A DNA stretch of 35,000 bases, taken from positions 1 to 35,000 of the forward strand of contig LUCW03000534.1 of assembly GCA_001586965.3 (NCBI GenBank), read 5' to 3'. The notes beneath the pieces are model-generated. The model saw only the letters and a list, made by a program, of their open reading frames with translations, was not told the DNA's origin and searched no databases. The stretch comes from Sphaeroforma sirkka (taxonomy: Eukaryota > Opisthokonta > Ichthyosporea > Ichthyophonida). The translations under genes were made by a program, and so were the position numbers. Of this stretch, positions 21,722-32,889 are shown one piece after another (positions within the stretch are counted from its first letter, which is position 1; the number at the start of each line of letters is the position of its first letter).

Positions 21722-22861
21722 TTATACTGCAAAGTACGATTCAGTATCTGTTAGGGGGTCGTCGCATGAGGCTATGAAGTGCTCAAATGAACGCCTTTCT
21801 AAAGCATGAAACTTTTCAATTGTCTCTAGTGACAACATCCGGGATCTACAAGCACGTAAGGCATTCTTGAGTGAATTACGCGTGCTAGAGCATCTTTGAC
21901 CTTCTGCGTGCTCATTCTCTCGACCGTTTCTGATCCATGCACGGTCGCCAATATCCCGCGAAATGTTGGTCGATGATAGTAAACTTAACTCCTTATTGTT
22001 TGAAATGCGCGTATTGGGCGCCGTGTCACTTTTGGTTTGAGATCTGAACTCGCTAGTGTTATTTGCCTCCCAGGACCTGTATTTCGGTTTGCTAATAGGT
22101 TTGGATGGTTTGGATGCGTTGGTTAGAATTAAATGCCCTTCATTAATACCATCATTGTTGTTACCAACACATAAAGTATTCGGCGAGTTCGTCAAACCGA
22201 TGGGTTGAAGTATGTTCTGGCCAATTCCAAAATGCCGTCTCGTCTTGTCAGAAATTACACTATTTAGGACATCCTTGTCCTTATCACTATTTTCTATCTC
22301 ACCGGCTGCTTTCTGTTCACAATGCGCCTTCGAATCTCGTATAGACATTGTGTGATTTAGTGCCTTCAAGAACTTCGTGTCATTAGTTTTTGATGTGACT
22401 AGTAGTAATCTGATATCTGATAACGAGACATGTTCCTTATTAGGGATTATAAGCTGCGTTCTCATCATTCGTATGAAACTGTCACTCCAGGCATCTCGGT
22501 GCTTTTGTTGAAACTGGTCAGACGGCAGCGTTTGATGTAGCGTTCCTATCAAAGCATGACCCATCACGGTCAATACCTCAATCCCAATCCCAATTTTCTG
22601 ATTCTCTACCTTCATTTTCTGTTTACAATCATCTAAGGATTCTACAGATGCGTCTCTTTTGTCAATCAAGACACTCAACATACGCCCCAAATATTTGCTT
22701 TGAGCGTAGGGATCATAAAAAGTATCTTCTAGTTGAGGAATGAGTGCTATGAGCTTCCTGTAGAATAGAAGCACAAAATCAGCAATCGGAAAGCTGTCAC
22801 ATCCCTGCCGAAGTTGTGTTACTTCACGCCATGAATTCCTTACTAATTCTTGTTCGTTCAT
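21722..22861 (-). CDS. Globin-like protein with long polar C-terminal tail
   Basis: A 379-residue intronless ORF, taking the methionine at 22861 as start; the frame stays open further upstream, but through a TA microsatellite. Residues about 1-140 fit a globin fold: Trp11 in the A helix (LVRNSW), [20 protein letters not shown] with Phe48 at the CD1 position, Gln54 at the distal (E7) position, a hydrophobic LGRMLSVLI helix, then [16 protein letters not shown] and [13 protein letters not shown] for the G and H helices. At the proximal position (F8), where histidine binds haem iron, the segment reads [11 protein letters not shown], with Asn87 or Lys89 instead. Residues 141-379 are rich in Ser, Asn, Lys and Asp, probably disordered, with a more ordered end around [19 protein letters not shown]. 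It may be a haem-free globin-like sensor or a divergent globin. A missing upstream exon is possible. Confidence 0.65.
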   Translation of the reverse strand: MNEQELVRNSWREVTQLRQGCDSFPIADFVLLFYRKLIALIPQLEDTFYDPYAQSKYLGRMLSVLIDKRDASVESLDDCKQKMKVENQKIGIGIEVLTVMGHALIGTLHQTLPSDQFQQKHRDAWSDSFIRMMRTQLIIPNKEHVSLSDIRLLLVTSKTNDTKFLKALNHTMSIRDSKAHCEQKAAGEIENSDKDKDVLNSVISDKTRRHFGIGQNILQPIGLTNSPNTLCVGNNNDGINEGHLILTNASKPSKPISKPKYRSWEANNTSEFRSQTKSDTAPNTRISNNKELSLLSSTNISRDIGDRAWIRNGRENEHAEGQRCSSTRNSLKNALRACRSRMLSLETIEKFHALERRSFEHFIASCDDPLTDTESYFAV

Positions 22862-22944
22862 ATTTGCTTTTAGTAAATGTAGCTTGTGTAGACATGGGTA
22901 AGCATATTTTGAATAGAAGTCTTTTGAGCCAAGAGATGAGATGA

Positions 22945-22978
22945 TGTATACATACATATATATAATATACATATACAT

Positions 22979-23031
<53 letters not shown>

Positions 23032-23043
23032 TATTTAAAAAAC

Positions 23044-23089
<46 letters not shown>

Positions 23090-23090
23090 A

Positions 23091-23132
<42 letters not shown>

Positions 23133-23175
23133 TATAAAGTACATATATAAAGTACATATATATATATATCGACGC
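22945..23175. repeat. TA microsatellite upstream of the globin-like gene
   Basis: CACACA followed by several long (TA)n runs separated by A-rich linkers (TTTAAAAAACATG, TTAAAAAAAACA). It lies less than 100 bp upstream of the chosen globin-like start codon, where the promoter or 5' untranslated region should be. Confidence 0.95.
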
Positions 23176-25781
23176 GTATAAAGTTTCTTTTTTTTTGTCG
23201 CAATAGCCGGTGCTATTTTTATATAAAAAAGTATAACGAGAAAGAGGCCGAGAGCCTGTGAGAGGGGCACTGCCTCATGCCCTCGTCTCTATTTATTATT
23301 TATCTATTTCCCAGATCGATAATTGTGTAAAAAACATCAGAAACGATGAAAGAGAGTCGTTTGCCGTTCAGTCACAGACTCACAGAGATATAGTCACAGT
23401 GTGACTAAAATCTAAATATATAGTAGATAGGTGGCGCGCAGTCACTAGTTCACAATACTGTGTGTACGTCTTTCTGTACGACAACAAATTAATTGTTTAA
23501 AAAAAACAAAAAAACCAAAAACAAAACAAAAACATAATATTTGTTACTCATTTTTCCTTTTGTTTACATAATTTTGCTTTTCATAGTATAGAATTGTTGT
23601 TTTTCATACATATTTGATTTTTGTTCTATAAAACATAATTGAAATTGATTTAGTGCTGTGCTCCTTTACTCATTGAGCACTGAGGTCAGAGTCTGTCACT
23701 CTTCCAGTGAAAGACATGTGTATTATGTCCTACTAATAATCATACATACAAGCTTATTTAAATTTATGTATAGTCCTGCACTCTCCAGGGCCAGGCTGCA
23801 CTGCTGCTATCCTACGGCTCTACAGTATGTATATTTTCAATGTCTACAAGTTTATAATGTATTTAGAGTCTCATCACTCATCAGTCATCTATTCATCATG
23901 CACCAAAAGTTCAAAATTGACTTCTGTCCTTCTGATACTGTTCACCGTTTAAAAGATAGCCCCTCAGACTCAGTGATCAGTCAGACGTCAGTCACACTGT
24001 CTCTCTCTTCGGTCTACTTCTCTCACAGACTTTAGGGTTCAGATTATCAAGAGTTCAGAGTTCAGAATTTCAGACTCATCGTTTCCAGCATATTTCAGAG
24101 TCTTAGACCCTTAAGTCTGAGCACTGAGTACTCAGAGGCTCGTCTCGCACAGAGGCTTAGAGACTGACAGACTGATGCAGTGATGAGGGCTGGCAGTCTG
24201 GGACAAAGCTCAATACGTTTTACCTATATGCGATAAACTTTAAACGTAAACTCAAAAATGTTTGTTGTTTTAAAGCGTTTTTAAGCCTATTGGGGGCAAA
24301 TCGACCATGATTTTTTCTCTCCAAATTTGCACCTGAGAAGTTGACCTTTTTTAATAGCAAGGCGATTTAAAACTATTCACAACTGACACAAAGTGCAAAA
24401 TAGGACAATTCGTGACGGTAAGGCTGCCTCAAAAAACGTACCTATTTTTAAACCCATAGGACTATATTATGGATAAACTTTGAACGTAAACGCCTTTAAC
24501 GGGAAACGTAATGAGGTTTGGGACTCACTGCCTGGGGAGTCCCGAAGAGTGCTGTATCAAATATGGGGGTTAGGTTTTCTCATTAGGAGGCTACAAGCAG
24601 ATTGTTTTAGGGTTTAGGGGTTTTTTTAACTCAAACGTTATCGGATGATCAATATCATTGACATATTTCAGAATTGTAATATTTTTTAAATGTACTCATA
24701 CTCTGATAAAGACCAATTTAACTCACAAAAATTGTGAGTTGTAACTTTTAACTTTTTAAGTCTTATTCTCAGAACAGTCTCAGACCTCAGTCTCTCACCT
24801 CAGTCTCTCTCTTCAGTCTGGTCTACACTACACTCTACCAGCTACATCACTCATGACCAAGAGAGAGAGAAGAGTCACCAAGTCACCAACAAGTCTCAAG
24901 TTCTTTTTCATTCTATTTTTACTTTTTAGTCAATAGGCTCTCCACTAAATACTCTCGACTCTCGAGTCTCGAGTAGTATGTACATAGAGTAGTTTTTTTA
25001 AAACAATACAGTGTGCATAGAGTAGTTTTTTTTTAAACAATACGGTGTGTACAGTAGGACACGAGTTGTCATCAGTTGTGGCCTGTTGGATCATCCGATG
25101 GCAAATTGCTACATATTCACGGCCCTTGCTGGAAATTGGATTAGGCAGCCTGGATAGAGTCTCGACCGGAAATCAAGTTTCTCGTCAAAAATGTAGCAGA
25201 CACCCAAATCCAGAGGGCCGTGTGGCGTGTGCTATTGACAACAGTACACATTTTAAAAGCCTGTAAGCCTCAGGCCCTCTGCCCTCTACCCTTACTCCTT
25301 ATGGCTCAGACTTTAGAGTCTCATACGCTAAAGGCGACAAAGTACAGCACTCAGCACTGTCAGCAGGTAATGCACAACATTGCATATTTACATAGTTTGC
25401 ACTGTGTCCTTCGGTCCTGCGGCCCTGCGCCCGCCGAGAGCCGAGAGTTAGCCTACAACCTACGACCTGCAGCCGAAACTCCTACAGGCTACAACCTGCA
25501 GCCTACAGCCTGCAGCCTGCAGCCTACGGTTTACAGCCTACAGCCTGCAGCCTACAACAACAATACGACGTAATGTTGAGACTCGGGACTTGGGACTTGC
25601 GGCAGACGGGACCTGCGACCCTGCGCCACCTGCGGCCTGTCACGATGTTACCTGTTATGTGGCCCTGGGCTGTGCCCTGCGCACCTGCGTTGCCATTTGT
25701 AATTAATTTTAATGAAGGAGTAGTTTGGATCAAATCCGAATTCCTTTCACATTCCGAAGAAAGTTTTTTTTCCTTAAAACC
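23176..25781. other. Intergenic low-complexity region
   Basis: No gene recognised. Contents include an A-rich AAAAAC stretch (about 23500-23535); a long CAGTCTC/CAGACTC-biased region (about 23650-24200 and 24760-24960); a direct repeat of a GATAAACTTTRAACGTAAAC motif (24231-24253 and 24471-24493); a short hairpin GGGACTC/GAGTCCC near 24518-24541; a TTTAGGGTTTAGGGG telomere-like stretch near 24608-24622, too short to be an array; a 33-bp tandem duplication with an AGTAGTTTTTTT core (24983-25048); and a heptameric GCCTACA/GCCTGCA repeat (about 25480-25560). Confidence 0.6.
25480..25560 (+). repeat. GCCTACA/GCCTGCA heptamer repeat
   Basis: About ten adjacent or near-adjacent seven-base units alternating GCCTACA and GCCTGCA with minor variants. 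It is GC-rich in an otherwise AT-rich area. No coding evidence. Confidence 0.8.
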
Positions 25782-25883
25782 AAGTTGTGATTCTATAAAT
25801 TAGACAAATATATATATATATTTTTGAACAAAACAATTATGTAATAAAATTGTCTGATTTGTCTAATTTATAGAATCACAACT

Positions 25884-25884
<1 letters not shown>
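25782..25884. repeat. Perfect 28-bp inverted repeat (hairpin or MITE-like)
   Basis: Arms at 25782-25809 and 25857-25884 are exact reverse complements over 28 bp, starting AAGTTGTGATTCTATAAATT. The 47-bp loop contains a TA run and a smaller inner inverted pair (ACAATT/AATTGT). TA repeats follow the right arm. It could be a miniature inverted-repeat element or an RNA-forming hairpin. Confidence 0.85.
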
Positions 25885-25921
<37 letters not shown>

Positions 25922-25958
25922 CGTGTGTATTGCTAAACTGTATATATATATAAAAGTT
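25885..25958. repeat. TA/TG microsatellite
   Basis: (TA)n followed by (TG)n and a second short (TA)n, directly after the hairpin. Confidence 0.9.
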
Positions 25959-26002
25959 GGCATCGGCTGGTCCTCATAAAGAAATATTTTGTACAATTTA
26001 AG

Positions 26003-26377
26003 TTGTGCGTATACTGTGTAAACCATACGTTAGGCTGGTGTTGTACATATTTATTACACATAATTAAATGCGATAAGTGCAACGATACTTCCTATATTGA
26101 TGCTGCCAATCCAATGCGAGTGCCTACTGAGGCAGAATGGAAACGCTTAAAAGACGCGAATCGGGATCTCTCAATCCTATCTAGAGGCGAGGCCAGTTTG
26201 CAAGGCTTTGAACCGAGTTCCACTTCTGAAGGAAGAGAGTTTCTCAAAAACCTGTGGAGCACATTTAAGTCCGGCAATCCACATATCAAGGCTTGTTCCA
26301 TGGAAGTTCGTATTACCGTATTACTGCTGCCGAACCTGCCAAGCACGGGACAGGCCTATAGAGCTGTGTGTGAGTGA
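26003..26377 (+). other. Possible coding segment upstream of the MYND fragment
   Basis: An open frame whose middle (NPMRVPTEAEWKRLKDANRD and after) has a normal protein composition and no low-complexity bias. It ends near a good donor-like GTGAGT at 26369-26374. I do not recognise a family. It might be an upstream exon of the MYND-containing gene at 26511-26744, since both are on the plus strand and about 150 bp apart, but phases at the candidate splice sites do not join cleanly. Treat as hypothetical. Confidence 0.3.
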
Positions 26378-26510
26378 AGCCGCGCCACAACGTCTACGAA
26401 CTGGTCTAGTGCCAAGTCTGGCGAGACCGATACAGGGGGGAGCGATAACAACAGGACAAAGATATTGAAAGTGGATAGAAACAAAAGTACACACGCACAG
26501 ACCACGTACC

Positions 26511-26744
26511 GTGACACCAAGAGACTGTCGATCTTCTCAGGATGAGACCCAGGAGGTTAACGTTCCTAATGGCAGCCGCGGGAGCAATTCATGTGCCGTG
26601 TGTGGCAATAAGGATGCGAATATTTGCACACAGTGTCGCACCATCTACTACTGTGGGGCCAAGTGCCAGAAGCAGGACAGAAGTACATTAAACCATACGG
26701 ATCTTTTAAATGTAAAAAGGAACAATATACACAGTCAATTATAG
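26511..26744 (+). pseudogene. MYND-type zinc finger fragment
   Basis: The frame contains CAVCGNKDANICTQCRTIYY then CGAKCQKQD, which matches the first six zinc ligands of a MYND finger (C-x2-C-x7-C-x2-C, then YC-x3-C). MYND fingers normally continue with a W-x2-H-x3-C part supplying the last ligands; here the frame instead runs into DRSTLNHTD and then a minisatellite that starts at about 26719. An acceptor-like TTCTCAG precedes the segment at about 26533-26539. Either the last part lies in another exon or the gene was cut by the repeat. MYND fingers are protein-interaction modules; the whole protein is unknown. Confidence 0.5.
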
Positions 26745-27480
26745 CTGAAGTAAAAATAGTAGGAACCACCAATCAATCACAACTAAGGTAATTATAGTAG
26801 GAACAATACCCCAGTCAATCGTAAATGAAGTACGCTACGAACACAATTATACCAGTCAGTAACCGAAGTAATAATAGTAGGAACAATACACAGTCAATCA
26901 TAGCTGAAGCAATAATAATAGGAACAATACACCAATCAATCATAACTAAAGTAATAGTAGTAGAAACAATACACCAGTCAATCGCAAATGAAGTAAGTAC
27001 ATTACGAACACTATTATACCAGTCAATCATAACTGGAGTAACAATAGTAGGAGCAATACACCAGTCAATCGCAAATGAAGTGAGTACGCTACTAACACTA
27101 TCATACCATTCAATCATAACTGGAGTAATATTAGTAGGAACAATACACATAGTCAACCATAGCTGAAGTAACAATATATGAACAATACACCAATTAATCA
27201 TAGCTGAAGTAATAATAGTATAAACACCAATACAGTGGACGATCACAGCGAAAGTAAGTACACTATGAACTAATATACCAACCAATCTAAATTGAATAGA
27301 TAATAGTATGAACACCAATACATTAGTCAATCATAGCTGTAGTAATAATAGTATGAACACCAATACAACAGACGATCACAGCGAAAGTAATTACACTACG
27401 AACACTATTGTGCCAGCCGATCGTAACTGAAGCAATAATAGCGTGAACGCCTCAATACACTAGTCGATTATATCTGAAGT
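26719..27480 (+). repeat. Minisatellite, about 42-bp unit
   Basis: Many degenerate units built from TAATAATAGTAGGAACAATA, CACCAGTCAATC and ATAGCTGAAG. The units drift in sequence and length towards the right end. Open frames on both strands here are produced by the repeat. It begins just after the MYND fragment. Confidence 0.92.
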
Positions 27481-28149
27481 AAACAGACTACGAACACACA
27501 CCCGTAATCGTACATGCAGCTATCAAAATATGGACACACACATACTGGGCAATTATTTATACATTACTCAGTATATGTTCAGCTCCCTATAACAAGCACC
27601 TCAATTTTAGGGGTTGAAAATACAGACGATGCATTCTGAATCTAACGAGAGGACCTCCTCACGAAAAACTAATGCGCCTGTGCTACTTGCTATGAAAATA
27701 ATAAGTTATCAAAGGAAGAAAGAAAGAAATAAAGGAGTGTACAGGGTATTCTATACAATACAAAAATTGTTCTATGTTTTATTATGGAAGCGTATAGTAC
27801 GCAGCTTTTTCATTCACGTCTAAGATAGAGAGTCGGATAGTACTTTCCACTTGCTGAGGAATGGAGAACACTCGTGTCGTGATCTTAGTTGAGAATAACT
27901 CGGTATGCAGGTATCAGATGCAGAAGCAGGTGTAATCCCAAGACTGTGAGTATAATCTCTAGTCTATGCACTTATCCCTATGCTGCAACATCTACCCTTG
28001 CACGGAAGCGGCGGGCCTCATAAATATTCATGTGTGAAAGATGCAAATGAAATAAGAGTCAGGTATACAGGTTACAAGGTAATATTAGTCGCGTGTAGTA
28101 TGCAGGTGTTGATGAACCACGACCACTAACGCACGCTGTTGCTGATTTG

Positions 28150-28545
28150 TATATCTTACGTGTACAGTGTATGACACTTACGTGTACAGTGTATGACACT
28201 TACGTGTACTGTGATTGATGCTTACGTGTACTGTGTATGATACATACGTGTACCGCTTATGATACTTACGTGCACTGTGTATGATGCTAACGTGTACAAC
28301 GTATGGCACTAACGTGTACTGTGTATAATACTTACGTGTACTGTGTATGGTACTGACGCGTGATGTGTATGATACTTCGTGTAGTGTGTATAGTACTTAC
28401 GTGTACCATGTACAATAAACTGTGAATGACACTTACGTGCACTATGTACGATATCTACATGTACTGTGGATGATACGTGTACTGTCTATAGTACTTACGT
28501 GTGGTATAACACTTACGTGTATTACTGTGTTATGATACTTAGTTC
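28150..28545 (+). repeat. Minisatellite, about 22-bp unit
   Basis: Roughly 15 degenerate units of the type CTTACGTGTACTGTGTATGA. The core TACGTGTAC is nearly palindromic. It lies between the MYND/minisatellite region and the TXNDC17-like gene, about 200 bp before that gene's start codon. Confidence 0.92.
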
Positions 28546-28739
28546 CTTACATTTTAAATTGTGTATGATTTTAATGCACTTCTGTGTTATGTGTATGACC
28601 TGAATTGATTGCTGCCAAAAATGGATGACCACTCCATAATGAACTCTTCCAAAATCATAGCTACTCTCTGCGAAGTATTTAAAAAAACCCCCACAAATGC
28701 TATATTTATTTACATTAGTCGGCGTTTGTTTATTAACGG

Positions 28740-31194
28740 ATGATTGGTTTAGACGTACAAAGACGTGTTCTTTCATTTGCTTCGTTTGGTTTCCTACTAC
28801 TTGTGTATATATATGCTGTCACTACACCACCTCGAGATTCAATTAGCATTAACTTAAGAGATACACATACACATACCAATATTAAAGACACATCTAGTAC
28901 TAGCAATATGGGTCTGATCAAAGAAATGGGAACTCTAGACGAGCTCTGGACTGAGTCAGCGAAGGGAACTGCATCAGGAGGCAAGGTAATACACGCTCGG
29001 TATATTTGTAATGTGTATGTAATGCATATCCAGTATAGTCATTGTATATGTATCTGCTTGGCTCATTGTTAGTACACTCTAGATGCATAACACTGTCATA
29101 ACTGCGTGTTTGTCCTTTCTGTATAGTTTAAAACAAACATACGCAATATGGCCATACTACATATACTTATGGCAAACAACCGGCATACACATACCAATAA
29201 GATGTTTATGTATTTGTCTTGTCATTCCTGCATAGTTACAAGCATTCTACAAGATAGCTTGTCCTTTTTCACTGCTGGATCTAACCTGAACTTCTGCTAG
29301 CTCGTAATACTTTCGCGCACTCTATAACGAATCGATGACGGCAAAACTCAAAATTCACAACTGTTGTAGGATGAACCATGGATAGTTTCGGAAGAACTAC
29401 GTCCGATGTACTTTCCTCACTACTTGCTCACATGTGCAACCGCTCAATAAACTGTCGTACATCCTTCACAGGTATTCCTCACCTTCACGTCAGACTGGTG
29501 CCCCGACTGCCAAAACTGTAAGTAGCGATGCCCTGGCTTCTGATGCGTTTGGGCTGATAGACTACAATGTGACTTGTGCGATCGTGCTTTCTCTTGGCAT
29601 TTGGAGCGTGTGTGATCGGGCGGCTTGCTGCGCATATTACTTGAACTTTTGGCACGGAAGCAGTGTTTGCCTCTTGGTCTGAGATTTTGTATTCCCTTGG
29701 TGCTGTGTATTGTTATATAGGCTTCTCCAACGAGGCATAAACGAGTAATTTATTGTACTTCATTATACAGTATATATTTGTTACCATGCGCGCGGAATTA
29801 AACATAGAGGCCGTTTCCGATATACAAGCTGTTGTTTAACTAAGATTGACCTTTGACTTCTACATGCTTTCACCAGACCGAGATAGACCCCGATACATAT
29901 GTATGCTTGTAATAATACAATGGAAATCCTAGCCAAAAAAGTGTATTAAGGATTACCTGGGATAGTGACCTCTTTGTCTTCGATATACCTATATGCGTGC
30001 ATGAGTCCAGTAGTATCGAGGGTGTAGTTTAAATTCTCGAGATTAACCTCGACATGCATGCACCCACCTACCAATACAGTGGTACCTCCAGCTAAGAAGG
30101 CATTCGAAGGACTTTCCGGCCCTAACGACATCATGTACCTTTTCAATGTGGGCGATAAAGAGGTCTGGAGGAACCCCGAGAACCCGCTACGCACTGACGA
30201 TCGCACTAAGCTGACAGCCATCCCCACCATAATCGACATGAACTCGGTGTGTAGTATTGTCTACTTTTGTTTCATATGCCGACAAGGGCCTTATAGACTT
30301 TTATGCTTTCGTATCAAGTTCACGTCTATCCTCCACCATCATTAGTATGAACTCGGCAAGTTTCAGGTTTTGTGCTTGTTTTCTTCTTGTGGTGTAGTAA
30401 AAGTACGTGGGCGTATTGTAATATAACTAGGTTGCTCACTGGCAATGGAGCCACGCGTGCGTCTGTTTCCAATATCTCACATTGAACTCAGTGGGCCTTT
30501 GTTTCTATGTCTGTACCTGTGTTGTGGTGGTATATCGGCCAGTGTTCTGTGCAGGTGTTGTTATTAGAGATAGACGGGTGCGAATGTGTCCAATACTGTG
30601 TCACGCTATCAATAGGTGCTTGATAGGAGATCGTTACAACATGCGGTGCGCACGTGCCGGGTTGCAGTAGTTTCAAAGTGCCGCAAAGCAAAACTCACTA
30701 TTCGTAAGTTTGGGGGAAAGAGGAAACACGTTTGTCAAGAAATGATTTCCGTACTCAAAACTGCAGCGGTGTGTTGTCATTTTCATAGTTGTCGTGTATT
30801 GGATGGATGGTATGGCCTAGTAGGTGGTATATTTTACCGTGATCTCGGACCACATTTGAATGCTGCACCCCATATGTTTTGTATTGGGTGCTAACGAGTG
30901 TACGCCTAGCTATCTGTACTTTTGATCCGTGTTAACAGAGTGGATCTTATTTAATTGTGTATTTTCTATGACCTCAGACCACAGTAGTGTTGTGTCGCAC
31001 ATTTCCCTGGTGCTGAATGCGAACACATCTACCTTGCATTGAACTCTGTCCAATTTCTCTTGTATTGGATACAGAGGCATTTGCCCGGCTTTGAATGTTC
31101 ACCCATTACCTTTGTATTGAACACGAACTATCAGGGTGTACGCCTGGTCGAAGGCGAATGTACTGTGGACGCTGTAGAGGCCCTCCTGGCCTAA
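28740..31194 (+). CDS. TXNDC17/TRP14-like thioredoxin with N-terminal membrane anchor (4 exons)
   Basis: Thioredoxin-fold protein of the TXNDC17 (TRP14, DUF953) family, which in animals is a cytosolic disulfide reductase served by thioredoxin reductase. Coding exons 28740-28985, 29472-29517, 30080-30246 and 31135-31194 join in phase with GT-AG introns to give 172 residues; the family is usually about 120. The active site WCPDC is at residues 91-95 after FLTFTSD. FNVGDKEVWRNPENPLR and KLTAIPTI (cis-proline region) follow, and the last exon gives RLVEGECTVDAVEALLA, matching the family C-terminus. The extra length is an N-terminal 55-60 residues with RR at 8-9 and a hydrophobic helix at about 10-27 (LSFASFGFLLLVYIYAV). 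That looks like a signal anchor or signal peptide, placing the redox domain in the secretory lumen or outside. A polar linker joins the helix to the domain. Confidence 0.88.
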
Positions 31195-32163
31195 ACGCTG
31201 CATCGCCACCTCACGCACGCACAACTCCAATATAGTTAAACACAAGTACAGCCCTCTATGCTGGTCGGGAGTGCGATAAATTGGCGTGTGCCAATGGTAT
31301 GTCAGCATTACATCCGCACGCTAGACAGTGTGTCTTCAGGCAGCGAGCATCGTAGGCGGTGGACAACCTGTTCGTCGGTCGAGGCTGTCGTACTACAGAA
31401 TCTGCTTCGGACTACTCAGTCGAAGAGCACTGAAGGTTGATAATAAAAACAACTAAAGATATCATATTCTAGCCTTAACTCACAGTTAGGCGAGCTCTCA
31501 TCCATTTATTGACCTTTACTATTTCATGGCAATCGCAATCTAACATAGCCGTTCGTGTACCGATTTCCTGCGCTTTCATTCGCTTGGTTTTGAAATGGGC
31601 TCGCAATACTAGTGGTATATATAATCTACATTATCAAATTGCTACCAATCATGTGCGCCGTTACTACTACCGTGTATTTGAACCACAGCTTATAAACGTG
31701 AGAAGTGGTACTACCTCCTTCTGTCCGTGGTGATACCATATCTCCCTGCAATGTGCCCTTATTAAGTGTATAGCCAGGACCAACTGCCATAAGATGGGAA
31801 TAGAACACGTGTGTTCATAGATTGAATGGTAATAAAATTCATGCTACCTGTCCTCAACATTTATCTTCGATTTGAAGTATCACGTTGATTAGCGTATAGA
31901 AGAGACAGTGACGAACGCGAGCTGTTGTGACAAACTGTAAAATCAGTGTTGCTCACAGCCCTCCTTTCTGGAGGACTCTAACTACGGCAATATGACCCTC
32001 ATTTACCGTATGTGGGATGACACATGCAACATAACATATACACATATATATGTGTATACACATACACACATACGTACAATATATATATATATATATATAA
32101 TAGACATATATTTATATGTAAATATACATATATACATATATACGTTCATACATCCACACACAT

Positions 32164-32225
<62 letters not shown>

Positions 32226-32315
32226 GTATGTATGCATACATACAGACACATACATACATACATACATACCTACATACATACATACATGCGTACAATCATA
32301 TATATATATACATAT

Positions 32316-32378
<63 letters not shown>

Positions 32379-32606
32379 ATCTCATCTACAATCATCTGCA
32401 AATTTGATAAAAATAAATCGGCATGTATACTGATCTACTGTGCATTTTGAACTACTGATCTTCCGGCAGAGCGTTAGAGTACGTAAAGTGAAATCCAGTA
32501 TTATAGTCTATACGTGTCGGGTTATTTAGTAGTATGTAATGGGCACTCTTTCTCTTTGAAAGCGGATGTCACGAGGTTTAACTTTTATACACACTTGCTT
32601 GTTCAG
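31195..32606. other. Spacer with candidate poly(A) signal and microsatellite
   Basis: No gene recognised. AATAAA at 31442-31447, about 250 bp after the TXNDC17-like stop codon, is a candidate polyadenylation signal for that gene. The rest is unique AT-rich sequence up to the microsatellite at 32036-32385. Confidence 0.5.
32036..32385. repeat. TA/CA/TACA microsatellite
   Basis: Alternating (TA)n, (CA)n and (TACA)n tracts. Long Ile/Tyr/His/Thr-rich frames on both strands are artefacts of the repeat. Confidence 0.95.
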
Positions 32607-32734
32607 AGCTACGTGGAGGTTGAATGCGCAGTTCAACAAGATACGTCCCTACTCTCACTTGGACAAATGGGTTCGTATAGTCGAGCCATTCTCTGACTGG
32701 CGTGCATGTCAGTATGACAGTCAAGCTGGAAGTG
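32607..32734 (+). other. Candidate orphan exon
   Basis: A 128-base segment bordered by an acceptor-like TTGCTTGTTCAG and a donor-like GTAAGC. It is GC-richer than its surroundings and open in a frame reading ATWRLNAQFNKIRPYSHLDK, WVRIVEPFSDWRACQYD and on. I do not recognise the family and see no clear neighbouring exon, so it may be part of an undetected gene, a decayed gene fragment or chance. Confidence 0.25.
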
Positions 32735-32889
32735 GTAAGCAGATCTGAGCGGTTGCCAAGACGACAGAACAACAGTCAACTGCTAAAAGACTTCACGCGA
32801 ACGAAGGTCAATACTAAATAAAAATCCTCATAATCCACCTACCGTGAAGAAGCTCGCAACACGACTTACTATATATCCAAATTACAAAC

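Noticed and set aside
24600..24625. Telomere-like TTTAGGG repeat
   Set aside because: Only about two units; it is not an array and not at a contig end. Similar single GGGTTTAGGG words at about 3722 and 12703 are isolated.
26815..27330. 171-residue minus-strand ORF, hydrophobic, and its plus-strand counterpart
   Set aside because: Both are reading frames through a 42-bp minisatellite; the hydrophobicity comes from the repeat sequence.
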